A DNA stretch of 64,000 nt. It comes from Eretmocerus hayati. Taxonomy: Eukaryota; Arthropoda; Insecta; Hymenoptera; Aphelinidae. Location: NCBI GenBank assembly GCA_029851415.1, contig CM056743.1:89812501-89876500 (forward strand), written 5' to 3'. The translations under genes and the position numbers were made by a program. Below the pieces are notes generated by a model, which was given only the letters and a program-made list of their open reading frames with translations, made no database searches and was not told the DNA's origin. Positions 36,800 through 50,219 of the stretch are shown here, one piece after another; positions within the stretch are counted from its first letter, which is position 1; every line of letters starts with the position of its first letter.

Positions 36800-39700
36800 A
36801 GGAGAAGAGCTTGCAATTTCAACGTCCGTTTCTGTCCGTTCGACTCGCCGTTTTCTTCCGTCTTGCCGCAATCACCCTTTCCAGGCCGCCCGTTTCGGTC
36901 CGTGAGATGTGGTCCGTTTTTGTCCGTGCGCTCGTCCGGTCCGTTTTTTTCCGTTTTGCAGGAAATACTCAGTCAAGCACGCCCGTTTCAGCCCGTGAGA
37001 TCTGGTCCGTTTTTGTCCGTGCGCTCGTCCATTTTTTTCCGTTTTGCCGCAATCACCCTTTCCAGCCCGCCCGTTTCGGTCCGTGAGATGTGGTCCGTTT
37101 TTGTCCGTGCGCTCGTCCGGTCCGTTTTTTTCCGTTTTGCAGGAAATACTCAATCAAGCACGCCCGTTTCGGCCCGTGAGATCTGGTCCGTTTTTGTCCG
37201 TGCGCTCGTCCGTTTTTTTCCGTTTTGCTGTAATCACCCTCTCCAGCCCGCCCGTTTCGGTCCGTGAGATCTGGTCCGTTTTTGTCCGTGCGCTCGTCCG
37301 TTTTTTCCGTTTTGCAGGAAATCATCAATTAAGCACGCCCATTTCGGCTCGTGAGATCTGGTCCGTTTTTGTCCGTGCGCTCGCCCGTTTTTTCCGTTTT
37401 GCCGCAATCCTCCTCTCCAGCCCGCCCGTTTCGGTCCGTGAGATGTGGTCCGTTTTTTTCCGTGCGCTCGTCCGTTTTTTTCCGTTTTGCAAGAAATCCC
37501 CAGTTAAGCACGCCCGTTTCGGCCCGTGAGATCTTGTCCGTTTTTGTCCGTGCGCTCGTCCGTTTTTTTCCGTTTTGCAAGAAATCATCAATTAAGCACG
37601 CCCATTTCGGCTCGTGAGATCTGGTCCGTTTTTGTCCGTGCGCTCGTCCGTTTCTTCCCGTTTTGCCGCAATCCTCCTCTCCAGCCCGCCCGTTTCGGTC
37701 CGTGAGATGTGGTCCGTTTTTGTCCGTGCGATCGTCCGTTCTTTCCCGTTTTGCAGGAATTACTCAGTCAAGCACGGCCGTTTCGGTCCGTGAGACTTTG
37801 TCCGTTTTTGTCCGTGCGCTCGCCCGTTTTTTCCGTTTTGTAATGAATCCTCAGTTAAGCACGCCCGTTTCGGTCCGTGAGATGTGGTCCGTTTTTGTCC
37901 GTGCGATCGTCCGTTTTTTTCCGTTTTGCAGGAAATACTCAGTCAAGCACGGCCGTTTCGGTCCGTGAGATGTGGTCCGTTTTTGTCCGTGCGCTCGTCC
38001 GTTTTTCTCCGTTTTGCAGGAAATACTCAGTCAAGCACGCCCGTTTCGGCCCGTGAGATCTGGTCCGTTTTTGTCCGTGCGCTCGTCCGTTTTTTCCGTT
38101 TTGCTGTAATCACCCTCTCCAGCCCGCCCGTTTCGGTCCGTGAGATCTGGTCCGTTTTTGTCCGTGCACTCGTCCGTTTTTTTTCCGTTCTGCAGGAAAT
38201 ACTCAGTCAAGCACGCCCGTTTCGGTCCGTGAGAGATTGTCCGTTTTTGTCCGTGCGCTCGCCCGTTTTTTCCGTTTTGCAATGAATCCTCAGTTAAGCA
38301 CGCCCGTTTCAGTCCGTGAGATGTGGTCCGTTTTTGTCCGTGCGATCGTCCGTTTTTTCCGTTTTGCAGGAAATACTCAGTCAAGCACGGCCGTTTCGGT
38401 CCGTGAGATGTGGTCCGTTTTTTTCCGTGCGCTCGTCCGTTTTTTTCCGTTTTGCAAGAAATCATCAATTAAGCACGCCCATTTCGGCTCGTGAGATCTG
38501 GTCCGTTTTTGTCCGTGCGCTCGTCCGTTTCTTCCCGTTTTGCCGCAATCCTCCTCTCCAGCCCGCCCGTTTCGGTCCGTGAGATGTGGTCCGTTCTTGT
38601 CCGTGCGATCGTCCGTTCTTTCCCGTTTTGCAGGAAATACTCAGTCAAGCACGGCCGTTCCGGTCCGTTAGACTTTGTCCGTTTTTGTCCGTGCGCTCGC
38701 CCGTTTTTTCCGTTTTGTGATGAATCCTCAGTTAAGCACGCCCGTTTCGGTCCGTGAGATGTGGTCCGTTTTTGTCCGTGCGATCGTCCGTTTTTTCCCG
38801 TTTTGCAGGAAATACTCAGTCAAGCACGGCCGTTTCGGTCCGTGAGATGTGGTCCGTTTTTGTCCGTGCGCTCGTCCGTTTTTTTCCGTTTTGCAAGAAA
38901 TCATCAATTAAGCACGCCCATTTCGGCTCGTGAGATCTGGTCCGTTTTTGTCCGTGCGCTCGTCCGTTTCTTCCCGTTTTGCCGCAATCCTCCTCTCCAG
39001 CCCGCCCGTTTCGGTCCGTGAGATGTGGTCCGTTCTTGTCCGTGCGATCGTCCGTTCTTTCCCGTTTTGCAGGAAATACTCAGTCAAGCACGGCCGTTCC
39101 GGTCCGTTAGACTTTGTCCGTTTTTGTCCGTGCGCTCGCCCGTTTTTTCCGTTTTGTGATGAATCCTCAGTTAAGCACGCCCGTTTCGGTCCGTGAGATG
39201 TGGTCCGTTTTTGTCCGTGCGATCGTCCGTTTTTTCCCGTTTTGCAGGAAATACTCAGTCAAGCACGGCCGTTTCGGTCCGTGAGATGTGGTCCGTTTTT
39301 GTCCGTGCGCTCGTCCGTTTTTCTCCGTTTTGCAGGAAATACCCAGTCAAGCACGCCCGTTTCGGTCCGTGAGACTTTGTCCGTTTTTGTCCGTGCGCTC
39401 GTCCGTTTTTTTCCGTTCTGCAAGAAATCCTCAGTTAAGCACGCCCGTTTCGGCCCGTGAGATCTGGTCCGTTTCTTTCCGTTTTGCAAGAAATCCTCAG
39501 TTAAGCACGCCCGTTTCAGCCCGTGAGATCTGGTCCGTTTTTGTCCGTGCGCTCGTCCGTTTTTTTCCGTTTTGCCGCAATCACCCTCCCCAGCCCGCCC
39601 GTTTCGGTCCGTGAGATCTGGTCCCTTTTTTTCCGTGCGCTCGTCCGTTTTTTCCGTTTTGCAGGAAATACTCAGTCAAGCACGCCCGTTTCGGTCCGTG

Positions 39701-39920
39701 AGACTTTGTCCGTTTTTCTCCGTGCGCTCGTCCGTTTCTTCCGTTTTGCCGCAATCACCCTCTCCAGCCCGCCCGTTTCGGTCCGTGAGATCTGGTCCGT
39801 TTTTGTTCGTGCGCCCGTCCGTTCTGTTTTTCTTCCGTTTTGCAGGAAATACTCATTGAGCACGCCCGTTTATGTCCGTGACATGTGGTCCGTTTTTGTC
39901 CGGTGTCGGAATCGGGAGTC
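36800..39920. repeat. Minisatellite array (~89-bp unit), left foldback arm
   Basis: The unit has GTCCGTTTTTGTCCGTGCG, CTCGTCCGTTTTTTTCCG and one of two inserts, GCAGGAAATACTCAGTC or CCGCAATCACCCTC. A block of five units at about 38491-38929 is repeated almost exactly at 38930-39368, a 439-bp recent duplication. Stop-free frames up to 209 codons on both strands come from the repeat. Confidence 0.9.
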
Positions 39921-40892
39921 GACTTGTATAAGTGTAAAAAGTTCGTCTTACGAATTGATTGAGCAGTAACTATTAATCCTCTGAGAAAATTCTATTATCC
40001 ATGGATCTGAAGAAAAACAAAGCGCGTGATTCAAAGAATTATTATTCCAATGAGGTTCGCCCCAAAGTGAGTGAAATATTGATAATCTGGTATCGTGCAG
40101 AACCATCTTGTTCGAGACTAAGAGAATACTTTCGATGACTGTTGCCGAATTCTCCCGATCCTCTGCCTGGATTGGCTCAGAAATATTCTTACTGGAAATA
40201 GTTATGAAAAATTAATCCACTTTCAGAAATATTATAGTTTTCGAATTCTCATTTGCGTCGCGTTAAAATCACACACAGGTCAACAAAACGTGACTAGGAC
40301 TAAACAATATATTCATCTCTATGAAATAAATTTTGTTGATGGATATTTTCAAACCAAATGCTTCACATATTGCAGAAATCTCAATAAAAAAGTTGCTCTG
40401 TACGTCGCGACGCTTCTTCCAGTTTTGTTAACATCGCTATTATATTCATCGAAATACGTTACCTATGATTTGTTACGTTATATGCTATACACTTGAAGTG
40501 CGGGCGCCTGTGTAGCTTGCGCCCGTAACAGATTTTACTTGAGTAAATATCTGTGCGGGGGGGGGGGGCTGATTTGATCATCTGCAGGCAATAAATGTAC
40601 ATAATCTGCGCGAATACGACCTGATGAAAATTCACTCAGTATTAAGATTATCGAATGGGATGCTCAGATTTCACTCCCTTTTTTTATTTGAGTAAAAGCA
40701 AGAGGTTTGAGAGTCGCAGACTCAGTAAATTGCCAAAACGAATAAACTCGTAACTTATCAAAATTCTGAGCTGCAGATCAAAATAAGAAGTCTGTACCCT
40801 CAAATTATGTATCATCGGGCATCACAAGTTAAAATGAAGAAACTGATCCTGCTCCATAAAATATAATCACTGTGTTATGAGTTGTAAGAGTC

Positions 40893-43012
40893 ATGGTCCG
40901 GGGGCTGGGTAGGCTCCCGTATGCACTTCAAGGTGCGATCATGAAACCAACGTATTTTAACGTATTTTTTCGTGTAGAATCCAAATTTGTCGTTATTTTT
41001 TACATAAGTGGTGCAGATCACCTGCAAAAATGCATTTTTCTAATCTAAAACTTGTGTTCTCGTGAGCTTGTTAACAGCAGTCGCGTTTCATGGTTAAAAA
41101 TCTATGCATGCATTGGAATTTTTCATCTGAAGTATCTGAACATCAGATCTGAGTCCCTTTGGAGCCATGTACAGGGTATTTGTCTCTGTAACCAGCGTTT
41201 AGTGTATTAAAAGTGACCCGCTGCACGAGATTTCTCGTCTCAAGCTCAATCCGATCGAACCAGCTCATTTTGGGGTTCAAAATTGATCTGACTTCGACAT
41301 CCTCATATGACGATACCAAAAGCCCCCCCCCCCTTCCCATGCAATATACAGGGTGTACTTGCAAAAATACGGTCAACATTCATGGAACTGATCCGAGATA
41401 GACCTAGATGTATCGAACTCTACTTCATACATTATCTAATCGATACTTTCATTTGTCAACCCTGAATCAGATAATTGGCAGTTGCGAACTGGGTCATCAA
41501 AGAGCAGTGGTTCTAGTATTCTCACTTTCCGTATGGAAAGCGGAACTCCGCATGTCACTACTCTAAGCTTGCTAAGGTTACGGCAGATAAGGCGATGCGG
41601 TCACCGTGCAAGCTGAAAATCATTCCTATTTTTGTGCGATTCTCTTGCGACTCAGGCTAGACGACGAGTGGAAGAGTACTTGTTATCATCTATTTTGAAT
41701 TCGTCCACTCATCATTTAGCTTAAATCGTTCGAAAATCGGGGGGAAATGAAAATGAAAATACGCCTATATTATAGGTTAAAAGGTTCCCGTGGCCACACT
41801 CTCCTCCGATATTCTCGCGATTTCTCCGATATTCGCCTAAACGGAGAGGAGACGAATTCAAATGAGATGATAACAGGGATTCGACAACTCGTCTCACACT
41901 TCGAATTATCAAGATTTTTTGGAAGATGTATTCTCAAGTTCCATGGTTGCGTCGCGTCGCACGGTGACCGCGTCGCCTTAACAATCAAACGAGTTTTGAC
42001 AGGAAGATTAATCAGAAGGGTTGTTTATAAGTATTCACCGTGGATGATTGATAAAAATTGTATCCCGTTGAAAGATGTCTCCGCGACTTGCTGTTAGCAA
42101 AAAAAGTAATCTAATAAATAATCTAACTCATAATCTACCCCTGTCAATAGTCGTCCTGTTAAAATTGGTTTGATTGTTGTTTGCCGCAACCTTATTATAG
42201 CGACCTCAGAGTAGTGACATGCGGAGTTTCGCTTTTCATAAAGAATAGTATAATTCGATACAAGGGTGTAAAAACTACTCTTTGCCCGGTCAGAGCCGCG
42301 ATAGGTATTACTCCCACCCATCGAACTATAGTTTTTGATCAACTGTGAGTGAAAGACGACATGTGCAAATAGTACGATCGCACAAAGTATGGAAAATTAT
42401 ATATATATCCATGCTCGCTGATAACTGCTAATTATCTGATTCAGGGCTGACAGATGGAAGAATCGATTAGATAATGTATGAAGTGGAGTTCGATACTAGG
42501 TCTATCTCGAATCAATTCTATAAATGTTGGCCGTATTTTTGCAAGTACACCCTGTATATTGCACGGGGAGGGGGGGGGGGGCTTTTGGTATTGTCACATG
42601 GAAATGTTGAAGTCAGATCAATTTCGAAGCCCAAAATGAGCTGATTCGATCGTATTGAGCCTGAGACGAGAAATCTCGTGCAGCGGGTCACTTTTTATAC
42701 ACTTAACGCTGGTTACAGCGACAAATACCCTGTACATGGCTCCGAAGGGACTCAAATCTGATGTTCAGATACTTCAGATGAAAAATTCCAACGCACGCAG
42801 AGATTTTTAACCATGAAACACGACTGCTGTTAACAAGCTCACGAGAACACAAGTTTTAGGTTAGAAAAATGGATTTTTGCAGGTGCTCTGCACCACTTAT
42901 GTCAAAAACAATCACGAATTCGGATTCCACGCAAAAAAATACGTTAAAATACGTTGGTTTCATAATCGCACCTTGAAGTGCATACGGGAGCCTACCCAGC
43001 CCCCGGACTATC
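40893..43012. mobile_element. 2.1-kb palindromic element inside the foldback element
   Basis: TCCGGGGGCTGGGTAGGCTC at 40898 is mirrored by its complement ending near 43008, and the arms match inward through the G- or C-runs (41327 and 42568). A 387-bp MITE lies in the left arm; the right arm near 42180 shows the site without it. No coding capacity; target duplication unclear. Confidence 0.75.
41591..41977. mobile_element. TTAA-type MITE, copy 1
   Basis: Ends GGCGATGCGGTCACCGTGCA-like and the complement GCACGGTGACCGCGTCGCC; flanked by ATAA (41587-41590) on the left and TTAA (41978-41981) on the right, one mismatch in the duplication. Same family as the copy at 52626. Confidence 0.7.
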
Positions 43013-43019
43013 AGCGCGC

Positions 43020-44270
43020 TTGCGCGCGTGAAGAGTTTCTAGTGGAGATAATTCTGGAGGATAAGGTAAAATGCATTTTAGACACTTGGAAAATTTTCAT
43101 GCGACTCCTTAGGTTGTGGAAAGTCTATATGATGGGTTCCATGCGGAAGCGACATGCGGGAAAGAGGTCATCCCTCACATTCTCTTCTAGCTTCTTTAAA
43201 TCGGATCTGTGTACCAGATTAGGAATTTTGAACAAGATGTGAGGTCCAAAAAAAAATTTCCTGTTCCGTAGCTCGGAGATCCGTCGTGCGGAGATTCATC
43301 GTGTCCAAAACGATGCTTTTTCATTCAACAGAATGAGAATATATCGAGTTCTTTGACTGATATGAATTCTCAATTCGCGGCAAGTGAAGGGCATCAAAAA
43401 ACCTATCAGAATCGCGTGAAATTTTTTTTGGTGACTTGGGAGCCTCCTCGACTAAAAAAGGTAATTTTCACTGAAACGTGAATTTTTTGAAAAATCATTC
43501 TTTGTTTACTTTGAAGCTCCCAAATTTGATGTTGTGTTTTTCGTTCTTGTGGAAAAAATAGGTTACAGACAGGACTGGAACGATCCGAGCGACTCTATGA
43601 GCCATTCCCTCAAACTCAATTCTTTCAGTGAGGGTGTGATTCCAATTAAAGAGCATGATATCCCATGACACATGACATGGTGCGCAACACGGCACACAGA
43701 CTAACTCGCCGATGTTTGTTTTCACTCACAAAGCACTTCTGTTGACGATTTTCAAATTTGGGGTATTGAGAGAGCATGTTTGTAACGAAAACTCGTGATA
43801 GCGTATGAGAGAAAACGTTCCCGAACAGAAACGGGTATTATTGCATGAGGGCATTCCTTGCATGAGTCCTGGTGCCGACGGTGCGCCGTGTGTCCAAGGC
43901 ATGGCATGCGCTTGGATGGAAGACATGCCCTAATGGCAGCCTCCTCTAATAGCTAAAGGCCATTTAAAGCGCACGAGCATCCATTGAGACTTTCGAGACC
44001 ATTCTCAATGGAAACTGAGGTTATTCTTCACAAAATGATCACCTGCGGAGTTCAAATTAATCGGCGAGAACAGGATCTTGATCTCAATTGGGTACGGCAT
44101 TCTATTAAATACATCGAATCAAAAGCACAAGACAATTCAACCCAGTTTCGTCTGCTGAAATGACACGTATACGAGATGTTTTTGGGACTCGGTCTTGAGT
44201 ACGAAAAATTCAGACCACATAGATTTAACGTAGGATTGTCTCAATTTTAGAGATATGTAATGAACATCCC
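43020..44270. other. Foldback interior, no gene
   Basis: Unique AT-rich sequence with frames below 125 codons and no recognisable domain. Confidence 0.4.
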
Positions 44271-44274
44271 CTTA

Positions 44275-45211
44275 CACTGGTATTCATAGTCGTTATAACC
44301 CGAGAGTTAAGAATTGATCAGCGGATTATAGTCCGCCCGCTATAATCCCAATCCTATGCTAAATCAAAATCAACTCGGGTAAAGACTTTTGAGGGATAGA
44401 TCTTATGTAGAATTTCGCGCTGAATCCGAATCTGAATCGACCCGGGACGCCAAATGTCCCTGAAAAAAATGGCGGCGGGTCAAAGTTCAAAAACCATGAT
44501 TTAGCAATTAATTCGAGAACTACGACTCGGACGTGAAAAAAGTTCCATTCAAAATTGAAGATCTTGTTAAAACGAACATTTTGAGATATTGCGGAAGTGA
44601 ATGTGATCAAAATTGGATGAGCTAGAGCGAGTGAAAGTTTTGGCGTGGAAACGTGCGCGCGCGGGCCTGTGTCACCACCACTATATCTATATATACGCGC
44701 GCGTTGGCCCTAGTAGGGTGCCCTAATGGTAAAACTTTCACTCGCTCTAACTCAGCCAATTTTGATCACATTCACTTCCGCAGAATCTCAAAATGTTTGT
44801 TCGAGTAGATCTTCAATTTTGAATTCAACTTTTTTCACGTCCGACTCGTAGTTCTTGAAATGATCGCTAAAAACACGGTCTATTGAACTTTGACCCGCCG
44901 CCATTTTTTTCAGGGACATTTGGCGTCCCGGGTCGATTCAGATTCGTATTCAGTGCAAAATTCTACATAAGATCTATCCCTCAAAAGTCTTTACCCGAAT
45001 TAATTTTGGATCTCCATTATAGCAAGCGGACTATTAGGCGCTGTAATCGGTGTGGCAGAAGAATGAATCATAGACTGTTTATTCAGCTCACATTGTCCCG
45101 ATGCAGCAGAACACATCAGACTCGATGTCACTTTTTGTCCACGCCGATTACAGTGCCTAACCCGCGGATCAATTCTTAACTCTGGGGTTATAACGACTAT
45201 GAATACCAGTG
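44275..45211. mobile_element. Palindromic MITE with CACTGG ends and TTA target duplication
   Basis: CACTGGTATTCATAGTCGTT at 44275 is mirrored by its complement ending 45211; TTA flanks both sides (44272-44274, 45212-45214). The arms (~330 bp) match inward. A ~150-bp extra segment near 45030-45160 in the right arm has its own inverted ends (GGCGCTGTAATCGG / CCGATTACAGTGCC). A 3-bp TTA duplication fits PIF/Harbinger or CACTA-like elements. Confidence 0.7.
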
Positions 45212-45849
45212 TTACAGTTGATCGTGAAGAGCTACATCCAAGTTATCAAAGGTATTATTGAGGGAATCGAGACCCATGTTCTGATCTCAGATAGAATTAG
45301 AGGGGAAAAAGATGGTCATTTTTGCCAAGTTTGGATTATGGGGAGAAAATGATGGAAGGGGAGAAACATACTGTGACATGAGTTGGAATGAGTGAGCTGA
45401 GTAATTGATTTGAGACATGAGCTGATATCCTCTTTTTGTATCGTGTAGAATTTTTTATACACGACCACGCAGGAAGGATGGTCGAATCACAGATTCTCCT
45501 GTCAAATTCGTGAGAAGATAGGAAGTCGGCGATTTATACGCCCCTCCCCCGTCCCTGGAATTTGATTGACTGAATTCGAACAAGAAAGTGTACTAGGGAT
45601 AGGGAATCTTATTTCACTACTAATTTTTAGGTTTCATTCGCTCGCGCTATATGACGGACAAAAGCCAGCGAGTAGCAAGCGTTATGGAATCGTACGAGCG
45701 GGGCATGGGAATGAGGGGGGGGGGGGGTTGACTCACTTTAGATATCATCCATTGTATATGCTTGAGTGACAAACAAGGAATAGTGCGGTCGGAAGACACT
45801 GCATGCGACTCCCAGTTTAACGATATATGTAATGAAAACAGAACGGGGG

Positions 45850-46840
45850 GAACGAACAAGCCCGCATGGGCGAGGAACAGGCGTGCTTGACTTTTTCTTG
45901 CAAAACGGAAAGAAACGAACGAGCGCACGGACAAAAACGGACCAGATCTCACGGACCGAAACGGGCGTGCTTGACTGAGTATTTCCTGCAAAACGGAGAA
46001 AAACGGACGAGCGCACGGACAAAAACGGATAAGATCTCACGGACCGAATCGGGCGAGCTGGAGAGGGTGATTGTGGCTACACGGAAAAAAACGGACGAGC
46101 GCACGGACAAAAACGGACTACATCTCACGGACCGAAACGGGCGCGCTGGAGTGGGTGATTGCGGCAAAACGGAAAAAACGGACGAGCGCCCGGACGAAAA
46201 CGGACCAGATCTCACGAGCCGAAACGGGCGGGCTGGAGAGGGTGATTGCGGCAAAACGGAAAAAAACGGACGAGCGCACGGACAAAAACGGACCAGATCT
46301 CACGGTCCGAAACGGGGTGCTTAACCAAGGATTTCTTGCAAAACGGAAGAAAAACGGACGAGCGCACAGACAAAAACGGACCAGATCTCACGGACCGAAA
46401 CGGGCGTGCTTGACTGAGTATTTCCCGCAAAACGGAAAAAAACGGACGAGCGCACGGACAGAAACGGACCAGATCTCACGGGCCGAAACGGGCGTGCTAA
46501 ACTGAGGATTTCTTGCAAAACGGAAAAAAACGGACGAGCGCACGGACAAAAACGGACCACATCTCACGGACCAAAACGGCCATGCTTGACTGAGTATTTC
46601 CTGCAAAACGGAAAAAAACGGACGATCGCACGGACAAAAACGGACCACATCTCACGGACCGAAACGGGCGGGCTGGAGAGGGTGATTGCGGCAAATTGGA
46701 AAAAAACGTCGAGTCGAACGGACAGAAACGGACATTGAGCTTGCAAGCTCTTCCCCTTTTTGTCAAAGAGCCACACGGACGCGCACGGAAAATGTCCGTT
46801 TTACACGTACTCCCGAGGTTTTTTACACGGACTCTACACG
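45850..46840. repeat. Minisatellite array, right foldback arm
   Basis: Reverse-complement of the ~89-bp unit array at 36.8-39.9 kb, about one third as long. Confidence 0.88.
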
Positions 46841-47527
46841 GGAGGTGTGCGAATAACCACTTCCTTCTGAATTTATCTTCTTCTTATTATTCATGCCAAC
46901 CATGTATGCTTCATTCACAAAGTGATAGTGAACCCCTATGTACTTAGAATTCTTAGTGAGGTTACCGAATTTAGCTATACTTATAGCACCTGAGTTATCT
47001 TCATATACGTTAACTGGCTCATCATTATTGCAATCAAATATTTTCAAAATTCCTTTTAAAGTTTGATCTCACTAACTGTTCCTGATAAAGCAACATATTC
47101 AGCATAAGTAGAAGCTTTTGTAACACTTCCTTGTTTTGTGGATTTCCAATGAATGACGTTACCATAAAATCTTGAAGCGCAACCTGTGGTAGACCTTCTG
47201 TCTGTTGAGTCGCCTGCCCAATCAGCATCTACATAACAATCTAAAACTTCACAACTCTCTTTTCTGGTGAATGTCAGCTTCAGGTCTTTTGTACTATAGA
47301 GATATTTTAAAACTCTCAGAGCATACTTGAAGTGTGTCTCGTCACAACAATTTTGGAATCTCCTCAAATAGTTTACACTATAGCTTATATCTGGTCTAGT
47401 TCCAGCACTTACATATGCCAAAGCACCTATCAAATTCCTGTACCCAATATTATTCATTCCATACTCAGCTTTGTGTAATTTGGGATTTGCTTCCATCGGT
47501 GTTTCATATGTCTCACGAGGGACACCC

Positions 47528-47842
47528 AGGGGTTGTGGAACACGGATTTTGCTGAAACTCTGGGGATAGTCTCCTTTTACCGTCAAAAGATGAAACCCAG
47601 CCCAGCACTTGCAAATGCCCAACCGTTTTCGAGCTGCAGCTTATAACATTAGCATTACGAGTATATCTATATATATTTTTCTTGAAAATGGGCCTATATG
47701 GGCAATACTAATGTCGTAGGCTGTAGCTTGAAAACTGTCCGGCATTTGCAAGTGCAGCTCTGGGATTCACCTTATGGTGGTAAGCGGAGACTATTCCCAG
47801 AGTTCCAGTCAAATCCGTGCCCCACAACCCCTGGGTGATCCT
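47528..47842. mobile_element. 315-bp palindromic MITE in copia reverse transcriptase
   Basis: ACCCAGGGGTTGTGGAACAC near 47522 pairs with the complement ending near 47843 (CCACAACCCCTGGGT); inner blocks GGAGACTATTCCC-like and GGCATTTGCAAGTGC are also mirrored. It splits the copia frame between the ...DANKD block and the ...TPMEANPKL block. Boundaries are within a few bases. Confidence 0.7.
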
Positions 47843-48997
47843 TGTTAGCATCCTGAATTCTGTATTTTCTACCAATAGATTCAATGTAACTTTCCTGATC
47901 TAAAGTCATCTTCCCTGATTCTATGTCATCCTCAATATTGATTCCCAAATAACTTTTGACTTGACCCAAATCTTTCATTTTGAACTCTTCACTCAACATG
48001 TTCTTGACTCTATTGATTTTACTCTTGTTCTTACAGCAAATAAGCAAATCATCTACAAAAATTATGATATAAATTGTCACATCCTCCAAAATCAAATAAT
48101 ACAATCAGAAATCATATTTACCCTTCTTGAAGCCTAGTTCTTGTAAAAACTCATCAAAACAATCATACCATTTCCTAGCACTTTCTTTCAATCCATGAAG
48201 TGCTTTTATAAGCTTACAAACTCTGTTCGTACCATCTTGGTAACCCTTCGGTTGCTTAATATACACCTCTGAAGTAACTTTACCATTTAAAAAGCTGTCT
48301 CTTCATCCATTTGTTCAACATAAAATCCATTTCGACAACAATAAGATAATAAGATTTTCAAAGTCATCATTTTTGCTACCTGTGAATGAATATCTTCAAT
48401 CATCTTGTTTTGTTGGTACCTTGAAACAACTTACCTTACTTTGTGAACATTCCCTGGTTTCTTTGTGAATATCCATTTAACATATAGAGCTTTTGCCTCC
48501 TCTCGTAATTCAACATATTCATAAGTTCCATTCTTTTTCAAACAAGGCACATCAGCGCTACAATAATTCACATAGATCACATTATTATACAGAAGAATTC
48601 CCATCTGAATTTGGTTTTCTTTGCCTGGTTAATCTCCTCAACTCTTAAACATCATTAGCTGTTCTGTTTTCGTTTTTGTTTTCATTTTTACCTGAACAAT
48701 TTTCATCATCATTTTCAGAATCTGACTGGGGCTCATCTTCTGATTCTGTTACATTTAATGGATGAATTTATCGTTCTTTCGAGCCACTTGTAATGACCGC
48801 GCTCAGGCGGCGATCACAGTTTGACAAATGTCAAACTGCGACCTTCGAGGCTCCACTTTCATAGTGGCTGCATCACGAAGGGATTTTTATTTTTTTGGAT
48901 TTTTTAATTTTTTATTGAAAGATTGACAAAGAGATGGAAAAATTCTTCCTCGGGCGGGACTTGAACCTCGCAATCTCCGGTACTCCGGACCGGCGCC

Positions 48998-49847
48998 TTA
49001 ACCTCTTCATCTATTTGTCCACATACGTGGACGCATCTTTGGATGATGCCAATAGATTCCACTCTCAAGATATCGCAAAAATTTTTGTGGGGCTTTCTTT
49101 TCTCGCTCAAAATCAATGATTCATTCGAGTTTATTCTTCGGTAAACTCATTTCCACTACTTGTTTGAGGCAAATTCATTGTATTGGAAAATTCAATTCTT
49201 CGAAAAAGCTAAAACTTGAGCTCAATACTTGAATATGAGGTCTGAAAATCATGTAGAAGGATTTGAATATACTCTCCGAGTACACCAAACTATTGCCACA
49301 AGGAAGGATACATAATGTTGAAGTATACGAAATAACGAGCCTCGTGAAGTCTGGCCTCATACGTGTACACCGTGCATTCGAGGAATTCGGGCGAGCCAGT
49401 TTGTCCAGAGTATATGGAGAGTTTAAATACATGAACGTGTAGAGTTTTTGTCGTCGTACTCTTTGCCATGATCACTTTACGGGAATTGATTATGATTAGG
49501 ACTTTTCAGGAAATCATTCATGTCCGAGTTTTTATATAGTTATGATGTATCGACAATGAGGATGAGACTGCGAGGAATAGTCTCACTATGAAAATGTCAT
49601 GTTATGAGACTATGTCATACGTTGTTTAGTTCTTATTCATCAAACTGGGGCAGTCAAATTCGATCTATGATTTCTTTCCATGACTCCACGGTGTCCACAT
49701 ACGTGGACATGGTCAAGAATACAATATAATGATGAATTCTTTCATCTGTTTGAAGCTCAGAGAACTTTTTAACGTTAGAGTTGGTGAAATTCATCGAGAA
49801 ATATTTTTTTCTACCACGGGAAATAGGCGCGTGCACGAAGAGGTTAA
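48998..49847. mobile_element. piggyBac-like MITE inserted in the tRNA-like sequence of copy 1
   Basis: Element 49002-49843 with ends CCTCTTC(A)TC... and ...ACGAAGAGG, flanked by TTAA on both sides (48998-49001, 49844-49847). The inverted copy 4 shows the empty site GCCTTAACCAAT. Both ends also carry the palindrome GTCCACATACGTGGAC (49017-49032 and about 49692-49707). No coding capacity. Confidence 0.8.
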
Positions 49848-50219
49848 CCAATTAGACCACCGAGGCGATTGCGTATTCACTCGCTTGGGGAAGCCTTCTC
49901 TCATCTCTTGTGCCAATTTTTCAATGCGGTCAATCAAGGAACCATGACCATTCAAATATGCAAATTATGCCGATAAGGTAGATCTCATCGATATTTCGAC
50001 TCTATCGCTCGATTTGATGGAATTACATTTAATGGATGAATTTATCGTTCTTTCGAGCCACTTGTAATCACCGCGTTCAGGCGGCGATCACAGTTTGACA
50101 AATGTCAAACTGCGACCTTCGAGGCTCCACTTTCATAGTGGCTGCATCACGAAGGGAATTTTCATTTTTTTGGATTTTTTAATTTTTTATTGAAGATTGA
50201 CAAAGAGATGAAAAAATTC

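Larger units (their letters stand above)
36684..46873. mobile_element. 10,172-bp foldback element with 9-bp target duplication
   Basis: Element 36693-46864; the terminal repeats begin GGAAGTGGTTATTCGCAC and end with the complement. TTCTGAATT flanks both sides (36684-36692, 46865-46873). The terminal repeats lead into arrays of the same GTCCGTTTTTGTCCGTGCG minisatellite (left ~3.1 kb, right ~0.9 kb, opposite orientation). Minisatellite-bearing arms and 9-bp duplications are the marks of FB/Rehavkus-type Mutator-like elements. The interior has no transposase, so it is non-autonomous. It is inserted in copia RNase H codons; the flanks rejoin at one duplication copy. Confidence 0.88.

Noticed and set aside
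36638..39969. Many overlapping 80-209-codon ORFs on both strands
   Set aside because: They are frames through the ~89-bp minisatellite, periodic, low complexity, and open on both strands because the unit lacks stops.
45866..46766. Further ORFs of 80-152 codons
   Set aside because: Same minisatellite in the opposite foldback arm.
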